NCBI GenBank assembly: GCA_007119075.1
Contig: SKQJ01000233.1
Coordinates: 1-7,466, forward strand
Reading direction: 5' to 3'
Origin: Bacteroidales bacterium
Lineage (GTDB): Bacteria > Bacteroidota > Bacteroidia > Bacteroidales > PUMT01
DNA length: 7,466 bases
The notes under the pieces were generated by a model, which was given only the letters and a program-made list of their open reading frames with translations, had not been told where the DNA came from and did not search any database. Each line of letters begins with the position of its first letter. Position 1 is the first letter of the stretch. Of this stretch, positions 1 to 6,239 are shown piece after piece. A program made the position numbers and the translations under genes.

Positions 1-950
1 GCCAGGTAGAGCAGCGGATGAATTGCATTTTTCCATTTGACAACAGGCTTGTCCCGGAAAACGGGCATGACGGCGCCGATTTTTACGGCAAGCAATGCCT
101 TGGCCCTGATAAAATCAATAAGCCCCAAAAAGCGGAATACCTGAAGCAGCTCTTCGAGGCAGGGCCTGAGGACCACTGAAACCTCCTTTAAAATTCTCAG
201 CATCTCTCGCCTCTCGGCATATTCCAGCTCCCTTATCTCGTTGTTGAGCTCCACTACGGCTGCCGGCTCGATATATGAGGTCTTTCCGCTGGCCGATTCG
301 TCATGGACAAATCCGGGTATCTTCCTTTTCATGGAGGAGCTTACAGGAATTACCGGCCGGCCGTTGCGTATAGCTATGCCGGCATCCCCATCCGCCAGTC
401 CCCCGGCCTGCGCCTCCTTAAGCAGCGCATGCAGCTTTTTGGATACTTCGGCCTGCATACGGCCTATGGCGCGGCGCAATGATGCCAGCTCCGGCGAGGC
501 GTTGTCTTTGATACGGCCCTCCCGGGTGAACAGCTTTGAAAGCCGCTCCCTCGCAAATGCGGGCACCGGGGAGCTGCCTGCCAGTGACGTGAGCCAGGGG
601 TAGCTTTCTGCATTTTTTCCCCTGAAAAAATTGATCAGCGATCCGGCAGTGTCGAGCGAGCGCTTAAGGTCGAACAGCTCTTCAGTCTCCATGAATGCTC
701 CTTCCACCCGGAGCTTCCTGAGCCCGGGGGTCACATCGGCAATGAATCCCAGGGGAAGCTCTTCCCCGAAAAGATGGATCCTCCTGAACTCGTCGGTCTG
801 CCGCAGGCGCAGCTCTATTTCCCGGTGGCTGGTAAGAAATGCCATCATGCGGATATGCTCCCGCCCCAGATCGCACAGGCACGATCCGGAGAGCAGATCG
901 CGTATGCCGGCAAAGCCGGTTTTCGCCTCAAAACTTTCGGGATAGATCAT
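1..950 (-). CDS. mutS2: MutS2 family protein, N-terminal part (3' end beyond window)
   Basis: The minus strand is open from an ATG at 950 to the left edge, giving 316 codons without a stop. The protein starts MIYPESFEAKTGF. It contains the MutS2 core/clamp signature NASPELASLRR near residues 150-160, KRKIPGFVHDESASGKT near 208-223, YIEPAAVVELNNEIRELE near 226-243, and ends at IHPLLYL, just before the region where the Walker A ATPase domain normally follows. Known family members are roughly 800 residues long, so the ATPase, the linker and the C-terminal Smr nuclease domain would lie outside the window. MutS2 proteins bind branched DNA and restrain recombination; in Bacillus a role in rescuing collided ribosomes is also reported. 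Which role applies here cannot be told from the sequence. An in-frame TAA lies 9 nt upstream of the ATG, which fixes this start. No Shine-Dalgarno sequence is present. The gene is transcribed divergently from metG. Confidence 0.93.
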   Translation of the reverse strand, partial: MIYPESFEAKTGFAGIRDLLSGSCLCDLGREHIRMMAFLTSHREIELRLRQTDEFRRIHLFGEELPLGFIADVTPGLRKLRVEGAFMETEELFDLKRSLDTAGSLINFFRGKNAESYPWLTSLAGSSPVPAFARERLSKLFTREGRIKDNASPELASLRRAIGRMQAEVSKKLHALLKEAQAGGLADGDAGIAIRNGRPVIPVSSSMKRKIPGFVHDESASGKTSYIEPAAVVELNNEIRELEYAERREMLRILKEVSVVLRPCLEELLQVFRFLGLIDFIRAKALLAVKIGAVMPVFRDKPVVKWKNAIHPLLYL

Positions 951-967
951 TATGAAATTTTATAGGG

Positions 968-975
968 CAAAGGTA
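968..975 (-). promoter_or_regulatory. Putative Bacteroidetes -7 box for mutS2
   Basis: Read on the minus strand this is TACCTTTG, a match to the TAnnTTTG -7 element used by the Bacteroidetes primary sigma factor. It lies 17 nt before the mutS2 ATG, so the leader would be only about 10 nt. No TTTG is present at the usual distance upstream (the nearest is about 12 nt away), so only half of the promoter is visible. Confidence 0.45.
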
Positions 976-1018
976 ATATGATCAAACCAAAAAACCGGAC
1001 TAAAAATTCCCCTGCCCG

Positions 1019-1049
1019 TTTGCGGTCTGACGCTAATAGAGTATTTTTG
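1019..1049 (+). promoter_or_regulatory. Bacteroidetes-type -33/-7 promoter of metG
   Basis: TTTG at 1019-1022 is followed after exactly 19 nt by TATTTTTG at 1042-1049, matching the Bacteroidetes consensus TTTG-N19-TAnnTTTG. Transcription would begin near 1055, giving a leader of about 40 nt before the metG ATG at 1094. The leader is AT-rich next to the start codon (ataatatttttaa), as is usual in this phylum where Shine-Dalgarno pairing is rarely used. This is the only promoter in the window with both elements. Confidence 0.75.
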
Positions 1050-1093
1050 TGCTCCGGTCAAAATTTTTTTAACCCGGTTTATAATATTTTTAA

Positions 1094-3127
1094 ATGAACC
1101 AGTTCAAAAGATACCTGATAACTTCAGCCCTGCCCTATGCCAACGGGCCCCTCCATATAGGCCACATGGCCGGGGTATATGTGCCCTCCGATATCTATAC
1201 CCGTTACCTTCGTCTCCGGGGCAGGGATGTGATCCATGTATGCGGATCAGACGAGCACGGGGTGCCGATAACGATCAAGGCGAGACAGGAGGGCGTTTCT
1301 CCCCGGCAGATAGTGGACCGCTACCATGAGATGAACAAGGCCTCGTTTGAAAAATTCGGCATTGCATTCGACATTTATTCGCGCACTTCCTCCCCGGTCC
1401 ATTACCAGACTGCCTCGGAAATATTCAAGACCCTTTATGACAGGGGAGAGTTCCTGGAAAAAACCACCCCGCAGTATTACGACCAGGAGGCGGGACAGTT
1501 TCTGGCCGACCGCTACATACAGGGAACCTGTCCCCGCTGCAGCAACGAGAATGCCTACGGCGACCAGTGCGAAAGCTGCGGCACCTCCCTGAATGCCACC
1601 GACCTGATCAACCCCCGCTCCACCCTGAGCGGCTCCGTCCCGGTAATGCGCGATACGACACACTGGTTCCTGGCGCTTGACAAGTACGAGCCTTTTTTGA
1701 GAAAATGGATCCTGGAAGAGAAAAAACACTGGAAGGCAAATGTTTACGGCCAGTGCAAATCATGGCTGGATCACGGTCTCCAGCCACGGGCAGTCAGCCG
1801 CGACCTGGAATGGGGAATACCGGTCCCCCTTGAAAGCGCAAAAGGCAAGGTGCTGTATGTATGGTTCGACGCTCCCATTGGCTATATTTCAGCAACCAAG
1901 GAACTTACCGGGGACTGGGAAAGATACTGGAAAGACAGCGAAACGCGGATGATCCACTTTATCGGCAAGGACAATATCGTGTTTCACTGCATTGTGTTCC
2001 CCTCGGTGCTCAACGCCGAAGGCACCTATATACTTCCTGACAATGTGCCGGCAAATGAATTCCTGAACCTGGAGAATGACAAGATATCGACTTCAAGGAA
2101 CTGGGCGGTGTGGCTGCATGAGTACCTTGAGAATTTCCCGGGAAAACAGGATGTGCTCAGATATGTTCTCTGTGCAAACGCTCCCGAGACCAAGGACAAC
2201 GATTTTACCTGGAAGGATTTCCAGGCCCGCAACAACAATGAGCTGGTAGCGGTTTACGGCAATTTCATCAACAGGGCGATAGTGCTCACGCACAAGTATT
2301 TTGACGGCGCAGTGCCCGGCCGGAGCGAGCTGACTGACTATGACCGGGAGGTGCTTGACCAGATTCCGCAAATAAAGGAAGCCCTTGAGAACAGCCTGGA
2401 ACTGTTCCGCTTCAGGGAAGCCCTTAAAGAAGCAATGAATCTTGCCCGCCTGGGCAACAAGTACCTGGCCGACACCGAACCGTGGAAACTGTACAAGACC
2501 GATCCCCAAAGGGTAAAGACTATCCTGAACATATCGCTTCAGATCTCGGCCTCGCTGAGCGTGCTTACCATGCCCTTTTTGCCCGATTCGGCCTTCCGGC
2601 TGATGGAATTTCTCAGGATCGACAATATTCCGTGGGACAGGGCAGGCGACAGCGACCTTGTTGAAGAGGGGCATGTGATAGGGAGCGGGGGACTGCTTTT
2701 TGAGAAAATCTCCGACGAGGAGATCGAGAAACAGGTCGAAAAGCTGCTTGCGACGCGCGACCGGAACAATCTGCCGCCTTCGGCTCTTGTTCCCCCGAAA
2801 GGGAATATCACATACGAAGAGTTCTCGGCAATGGATATCCGCACAGGCACCATAACGGACGCCGAAAGGGTTCCCAAAACCAAAAAGCTTCTGAAGCTGA
2901 CCATCGATACCGGAATAGACACCCGGACGGTTGTTTCGGGAATAGCCGCGTGCTTTGAGCCCGGGGATATCATAGGAAAGCAGGTTTCGGTGCTTGTTAA
3001 TCTGGAGCCCAGGGAGATAAGAGGGATCAAATCGCAGGGCATGATACTCATGGCCGAAGACCCGCAGGGAAACCTTGTGTTTGTCTCCCCGGAAGGCACA
3101 GTGGAAAACGGCTCGTCAATAAAATAG
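1094..3127 (+). CDS. metG: Methionine-tRNA ligase with C-terminal tRNA-binding domain
   Basis: This cytoplasmic class I aminoacyl-tRNA synthetase (677 aa) charges tRNA-Met with methionine using ATP and supplies both initiation and elongation. The HIGH motif is at residues 21-24 (PLHIGHMAG). A zinc knuckle with Cys146, Cys149, Cys159 and Cys162 (CPRC...CESC) lies in the connective-peptide insertion, placing it in the MetG1-like zinc-containing group. WFDAPIGY at 257-264 belongs to the active-site region. The KMSKS loop reads KISTS at 330-334: the second lysine is threonine, a form I recall from Bacteroidetes MetG. Residues about 571-677 (FSAMDIRTGTI, VVSGIA, then PREIRGIKSQGMIL) form the EMAP-II/Trbp111-like OB-fold that binds tRNA and promotes dimerisation. 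Length and domain order are normal for the family. The gene stands alone, with its own promoter, divergent from mutS2 and convergent with the SPOR gene. Confidence 0.98.
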   Translation: MNQFKRYLITSALPYANGPLHIGHMAGVYVPSDIYTRYLRLRGRDVIHVCGSDEHGVPITIKARQEGVSPRQIVDRYHEMNKASFEKFGIAFDIYSRTSSPVHYQTASEIFKTLYDRGEFLEKTTPQYYDQEAGQFLADRYIQGTCPRCSNENAYGDQCESCGTSLNATDLINPRSTLSGSVPVMRDTTHWFLALDKYEPFLRKWILEEKKHWKANVYGQCKSWLDHGLQPRAVSRDLEWGIPVPLESAKGKVLYVWFDAPIGYISATKELTGDWERYWKDSETRMIHFIGKDNIVFHCIVFPSVLNAEGTYILPDNVPANEFLNLENDKISTSRNWAVWLHEYLENFPGKQDVLRYVLCANAPETKDNDFTWKDFQARNNNELVAVYGNFINRAIVLTHKYFDGAVPGRSELTDYDREVLDQIPQIKEALENSLELFRFREALKEAMNLARLGNKYLADTEPWKLYKTDPQRVKTILNISLQISASLSVLTMPFLPDSAFRLMEFLRIDNIPWDRAGDSDLVEEGHVIGSGGLLFEKISDEEIEKQVEKLLATRDRNNLPPSALVPPKGNITYEEFSAMDIRTGTITDAERVPKTKKLLKLTIDTGIDTRTVVSGIAACFEPGDIIGKQVSVLVNLEPREIRGIKSQGMILMAEDPQGNLVFVSPEGTVENGSSIK

Positions 3128-3140
3128 GGCGACTGTTTGC

Positions 3141-3269
3141 CCTGCAGCAGGATTTTGGAGCTGCCCGGCTTGATCAAACGCTTCTGCATGCCCGGCATCC
3201 GGATTTTGGAGCTGCCCGGCTTGATCAAACGCTTCTACATGCTCAGCATCCAGACTTCGGAGCTGCCCC
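3141..3269. repeat. 51-bp tandem repeat, about 2.5 copies, between metG and the SPOR gene
   Basis: Units lie at 3141-3191, 3192-3242 and 3243-3269 (partial, inside the 3' end of the SPOR gene). Bases 3150-3185 are identical to 3201-3236. After one mismatch (G3186 versus A3237), five more bases match, so 41 of 42 bases agree. The third unit is more diverged but still recognisable (gacttcggagctgccc against gattttggagctgccc). The period of 51 is 17 codons, so on the minus strand the units share the SPOR gene's frame: GSSEVWMLSM-stop-KRLIKP, then GSSKIRMPGMQKRLIKP, then GSSKILLQGKQ. Most of the array is in the 107-nt gap between the two convergent genes. I see no T-run or strong hairpin that would make it an intrinsic terminator. 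Confidence 0.9.
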
Positions 3270-4311
3270 TTTCGGCCCTTACCTTGCGCAGCATCTGCAG
3301 CGCCTCTCTCCGGTTCTGCGAGGAATACATCGAAACGCGGAACATCCCCTTTTCCGATTCGATGATGCTGGTATGATATCCGTCGCTGGCAAGCTGCCTG
3401 CTCAGGGAAATTGCATTTGTCTCACGCAGGAAGCTGCCGGCCACCAGGTAATGGGAGCGGACCGCTGCAGCGGGTGCTTCCGGTAAAGGTTCCGGAGCCG
3501 CATCTCCGGCATCCGGCGCCGGGGCCGCTGCAGGTTCTCCGGCTGTCACATCATTTGTTTCATCGTCAGGCGTGACGGCAAAAAGCTCGTCACCGGCGGG
3601 AGCGGCGGCGGCTTCGGGCGGCAGGGGAGCGGGATATGCCCCGGGGCCGGATGAAGCCGGCGGACTGCCGGCCGGCCCTGAACCTGAATCAATGACCGCC
3701 GAGAAAGGGTTCAGGGAGGTGATATTAAAGTTAAATTCCCTGATAGCGCCGGTATTCATGGCGCCCCAGGCAAGAGCGGCAGCCAGGGGGATGCCTACGG
3801 CGGCGTAGCGCAGCATTTTTGACAGGCCGGCACGCAGGGGCGACCTTTCGTCATCGCGGACAGCTGTGGCAAGCTTGCCGGCCTTTCCCCGGGATGCGGG
3901 ATCGGGGCAGCGGAAAAAGGAGAGCCCGTAGGCTTCGGTAAGGAAGTTGGCCGCAGGATCGGGCTCAAACTGCAGATTATGGTCCCTGTCCACCACAAAC
4001 TGGCCGATTCCCTCGAAATGGACGGTACGGCCCGCTACCAGCCTGTTTTTCACCTTTTCCACAAACGAATCGACAAGCTTTTTGACATCGACATAATTCA
4101 TCGAAGATCTGGCGGATATATGGCTTATAAGCAACCCGTCATTGTGATCGATCCGGGCATTGAAGCCTACCACCCTCGAGGGAGGATAAAAAATATCAGA
4201 TGCCCTGTCGATCCGCGCGGGGCGCTGGCTGGCGACGAATCCGCCGAACCCTGGCACGACCACGCAGTCATGATGATATAACAGCTCCCTTATGTGACTG
4301 ACTGGTTCCAT
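3235..4311 (-). CDS. HU-like (CCDC81-type) and SPOR domain membrane protein
   Basis: The protein is 358 aa. Residues about 1-65 (ELLYHHDCVVVPGFGGFVA, with RVVGFNARIDHNDGLL) match the first Bacteroidetes HU-like domain of the CCDC81 type. Residues about 66-135 (MNYVDVKKLVDSFVEKVKNRL, VHFEGIGQFVVD) match the second. One hydrophobic segment at about 168-186 (LRYAAVGIPLAAALAWGA) is preceded by Arg/Lys residues, which predicts a cytoplasmic N-terminus and a periplasmic C-terminus. Residues about 205-284 are a Pro/Ala/Gly/acid-rich linker. Residues about 285-358 (SHYLVAGSFLRETNAISLSRQLASDGY ... FRVSMYSSQNRREALQMLRKV) form a SPOR domain, a fold that binds denuded septal peptidoglycan. The likely role is a cell-envelope or division-associated protein; bridging DNA to the septum is inference only. 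The ATG at 4311 starts the conserved domain directly. It ends at TAG inside a tandem repeat and is divergent from the wbp cluster. Confidence 0.88.
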   Translation of the reverse strand: MEPVSHIRELLYHHDCVVVPGFGGFVASQRPARIDRASDIFYPPSRVVGFNARIDHNDGLLISHISARSSMNYVDVKKLVDSFVEKVKNRLVAGRTVHFEGIGQFVVDRDHNLQFEPDPAANFLTEAYGLSFFRCPDPASRGKAGKLATAVRDDERSPLRAGLSKMLRYAAVGIPLAAALAWGAMNTGAIREFNFNITSLNPFSAVIDSGSGPAGSPPASSGPGAYPAPLPPEAAAAPAGDELFAVTPDDETNDVTAGEPAAAPAPDAGDAAPEPLPEAPAAAVRSHYLVAGSFLRETNAISLSRQLASDGYHTSIIESEKGMFRVSMYSSQNRREALQMLRKVRAERGSSEVWMLSM

Positions 4312-4350
4312 GAAAAATTATAGATGGTTTCAGAATCTTTCCTTTACTCA

Positions 4351-4358
4351 CAAATGTA
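4351..4358 (-). promoter_or_regulatory. Putative -7 box for the SPOR-domain gene
   Basis: Read on the minus strand this is TACATTTG, matching TAnnTTTG, and it lies 39 nt before the ATG at 4311. A start site near 4345 would give a leader of about 33 nt. No TTTG sits at the consensus upstream spacing; a TTG lies 24 nt upstream, which is longer than usual. Confidence 0.5.
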
Positions 4359-4401
4359 AAGATTTATTCCGGTATAATATCCCAACATAAGGCATTTTTT
4401 T

Positions 4402-4409
4402 TAACTTTG
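4402..4409 (+). promoter_or_regulatory. Putative -7 box for the wbpEDB(A) cluster
   Basis: TAACTTTG matches TAnnTTTG and lies 35 nt before the wbpE ATG. No TTTG is visible 19 nt upstream, where the sequence is instead AT-rich (ggtataatatccc). Together with the box at 4351-4358 it makes this 133-nt gap a divergent promoter region. Confidence 0.5.
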
Positions 4410-4444
4410 CTGACATTGAAAAAAACTCCCTGATTTACACAAGC

Positions 4445-5578
4445 ATGGAAAAAATCCAGATGGTCGATCTTAAGGGACAGTACCTCAAAATAAAGAGCGA
4501 AATTGATGCTGCCCTGGCGGGCGTCATTGATTCCACTGCCTTTATCAACGGTCCGGAAGTTGCGTCCTTCCAGAGAAATCTTGAATCATTCCTGGATGTA
4601 AATCATGCCGTGACCTGCGGCAACGGCACCGATGCCCTGCAGATCGCCATGATGGGGCTCGGACTGGAGCCCGGGGACGAGGTGATCACCACGCCTTTTA
4701 CCTTCATCGCCACCGTTGAGGCTATTGCGCTGCTGCGGCTCAAGCCGGTGTTCGCCGATGTTTGCCGGAATTGTTTCAACATCAGCGCCGCCGCCATCGA
4801 AGAAGCAATAACGCCTGAAACCAGGGCCATTCTTCCGGTCCACCTTTACGGGCAGTGTGCGGACATGGATGCCATAACCCGGCTCGCTGAACAGCACGAT
4901 CTGCTGATTATCGAAGATGCCGCCCAGGCCCTGGGCAGCCGGTACGGGTTTGAAAACGGCCTGGCAAAAAAAGCGGGCACAATAGGACATGTGGGCTGCA
5001 CAAGCTTCTTTCCTTCCAAAAACCTGGGCTGCTTTGGCGACGGCGGCGCCATGTTTACCGATAACCCGGAAACAGCCGAAAAGCTCCGGTCCATCACCCT
5101 TCACGGCTCAAAGGTGAAATATTTCCACGACATGATCGGGGTGAATTCCCGGCTCGACACCCTTCAGGCAGCCATCCTGGATGTAAAGCTCAGGTACCTG
5201 GACACCTGGAACAAGGCACGGGCCGGGGCGGCCGGGTACTACGACGCGGCTCTGGGCGGCATCGACCGGTTGCGCCTGCCCAAACGGATGAAACAATCGA
5301 CCCATATATTCCATGCCTACACTCTGAGAACCGACCCGGGCGAAAGGGACGCCCTGCGCGAATTTTTGCGTGGCCGCGATATTCCCACCATGGTGTATTA
5401 CCCGGTGCCCATGCATCTTCAGAAGGCATACAGGCACTACGGATACAGTGAAGGCGATTTCCCCGTGGCCGAAGAGCTGTGCCGGTCAGTGGTGTCCATT
5501 CCGATGCATACCGAGCTGCAGGAAAACCAGCTTGATTATATTTGCAGTGCCATCAGGGAATATTTTAACACGCAATAG
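4445..5578 (+). CDS. wbpE: UDP-2-acetamido-2-deoxy-3-oxo-glucuronate aminotransferase (DegT/DnrJ/EryC1 family)
   Basis: This PLP-dependent aminotransferase (377 aa) is expected to place an amino group on C3 of the 3-keto sugar made by WbpB, with L-glutamate as donor. Fold-type I, DegT-family landmarks are clear: MVDLKGQY at residues 6-13, the phosphate-binding GNGTDAL at 59-65, PVHLYGQ at 131-137, the cofactor-ring aspartate D158 in IIEDAAQALG, and the Schiff-base lysine K192 in TSFFPSKNLGCFGDGG. RLDTLQAA (about 237-244) and the C-terminal YPVPMHLQKAY are also typical. Length is normal. Nothing in the protein alone separates it from other sugar aminotransferases; the specific assignment rests on its neighbours wbpD and wbpB, which are the partners of this exact pathway. 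It is the first gene of the cluster, and wbpD begins 7 nt after its stop, so the two are almost certainly cotranscribed. Confidence 0.93.
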   Translation: MEKIQMVDLKGQYLKIKSEIDAALAGVIDSTAFINGPEVASFQRNLESFLDVNHAVTCGNGTDALQIAMMGLGLEPGDEVITTPFTFIATVEAIALLRLKPVFADVCRNCFNISAAAIEEAITPETRAILPVHLYGQCADMDAITRLAEQHDLLIIEDAAQALGSRYGFENGLAKKAGTIGHVGCTSFFPSKNLGCFGDGGAMFTDNPETAEKLRSITLHGSKVKYFHDMIGVNSRLDTLQAAILDVKLRYLDTWNKARAGAAGYYDAALGGIDRLRLPKRMKQSTHIFHAYTLRTDPGERDALREFLRGRDIPTMVYYPVPMHLQKAYRHYGYSEGDFPVAEELCRSVVSIPMHTELQENQLDYICSAIREYFNTQ

Positions 5579-5585
5579 CTCAGAT

Positions 5586-6173
5586 ATGGAAAAAAGAAAC
5601 TATCATGCTCATGAAACGGCAGTAATAGATAAAGGCTGCACTATAGGGACGGGAACCCGGATATGGCACTTCACCCATCTGATGACAGGCTGCAAAATAG
5701 GCGAAAACTGCAACCTGGGCCAGAATGTGGTGGTTTCTCCGGAGGTGGTTCTGGGAAACAATGTCAAGGTCCAGAACAATGTTTCTATCTATACAGGCGT
5801 GATATGCGAGGATGATGTGTTCCTTGGCCCTTCCATGGTGTTTACCAATATCGTGAACCCCAGGAGCGCGGTCGTCCGCAAGGACCAGTATGTGAGAACG
5901 CTTGTAGGCCGGGGCGCCACGATAGGAGCAAATGCCACCATCGTATGCGGCAATGATATCGGGCCCTGGGCTTTTATAGGCGCAGGGGCGGTGATAACCA
6001 GGGAAGTGAAGCCCTACGCGCTGATGGCTGGAAACCCCGCCCGGCAGATAGGATGGATGAGCCACTACGGCCACAGGCTCATCTTTGACGAAGCCGGCCT
6101 GGCCGAATGCCCGGAAAGCGGCCGGAAATACAGGCTTGAAAACGACCGGGTAATACCCGAAGAAGAATTTTGA
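5586..6173 (+). CDS. wbpD: UDP-2-acetamido-3-amino-2,3-dideoxy-glucuronate N-acetyltransferase (left-handed beta-helix)
   Basis: The protein is 195 aa, the usual size for WbpD/WlbB. Residues about 8-140 show the imperfect hexapeptide repeats of a left-handed beta-helix (AVIDKGCTIGTGTRIW, CKIGENCNLGQNVVV, VVLGNNVKVQNNVSIY, ATIGANATIVCGNDIG, AFIGAGAVI), a fold that works as a trimer with the active site between subunits. FTNIVNPRS at 86-94 is the loop insertion typical of this family, and MAGNPARQIGWMS at 147-159 is the standard exit from the helix. The C-terminal CPESGRKYRLENDRV also fits WbpD homologues. It would acetylate the C3 amine left by WbpE using acetyl-CoA. The frame is open further upstream, but that would overlap wbpE by about 200 nt out of frame; the ATG at 5586 begins the conserved protein. 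Confidence 0.94.
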   Translation: MEKRNYHAHETAVIDKGCTIGTGTRIWHFTHLMTGCKIGENCNLGQNVVVSPEVVLGNNVKVQNNVSIYTGVICEDDVFLGPSMVFTNIVNPRSAVVRKDQYVRTLVGRGATIGANATIVCGNDIGPWAFIGAGAVITREVKPYALMAGNPARQIGWMSHYGHRLIFDEAGLAECPESGRKYRLENDRVIPEEEF

Positions 6174-6174
6174 G

Positions 6175-6199
6175 CTGCCGGCAATCCCGTTTCCGGCGG
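6175..6199 (+). other. Small stem-loop between wbpD and wbpB
   Basis: CTGCCGG at 6175-6181 can pair with CCGGCGG at 6193-6199 (seven pairs including one G-T), with an 11-nt loop, directly after the wbpD stop. There is no T-run, so it is not a classical terminator. It may stabilise or pause the transcript, or be chance in GC-rich DNA. Confidence 0.3.
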
Positions 6200-6239
6200 T
6201 AATCCGAATAAAACCCGAGAATTGAAAATGGATGGAAAA

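Noticed and set aside
241..945. Two plus-strand frames (241-603 and 631-945) in the left part.
   Set aside because: They are antisense to the continuous MutS2 coding frame, which has strong family motifs throughout.
1056..1080. CCGG...CCGG with A-run and T-run in the metG leader as a T-box-like or riboswitch element.
   Set aside because: The leader is only about 40 nt, too short for a T-box or SAM riboswitch, and the pairing is weak.
3126..3143. AGGGC/GCCCT inverted repeat just after metG as a terminator.
   Set aside because: The stem is only 5 bp with an 8-nt loop and no T-run, so it is too weak to call an intrinsic terminator.
3188..3198. ATGCC-C-GGCAT palindrome and TTGATCAA sites inside the 51-bp repeat as protein-binding or recombination sites.
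   Set aside because: These short palindromes are expected by chance, and the first has a one-base loop. No integrase, transposase or target-site duplication is nearby.
2539..3228. A 229-codon minus-strand frame starting in the tandem repeat and running antisense to metG.
   Set aside because: It starts at a TTG inside the repeat just after the SPOR stop and continues as a shadow of metG. Only its first 30 or so codons, the repeat itself, are of interest.
5370..5585. A possible 72-codon N-terminal extension of wbpD.
   Set aside because: It overlaps the 3' end of wbpE in another frame and has no resemblance to the acetyltransferase family, whose conserved start fits the ATG at 5586.
6222..6239. 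A TTG start at 6222 for wbpB.
   Set aside because: In-frame ATGs follow at 6228 and 6240, and the family's N-terminus fits 6240; a rare TTG start is not needed.
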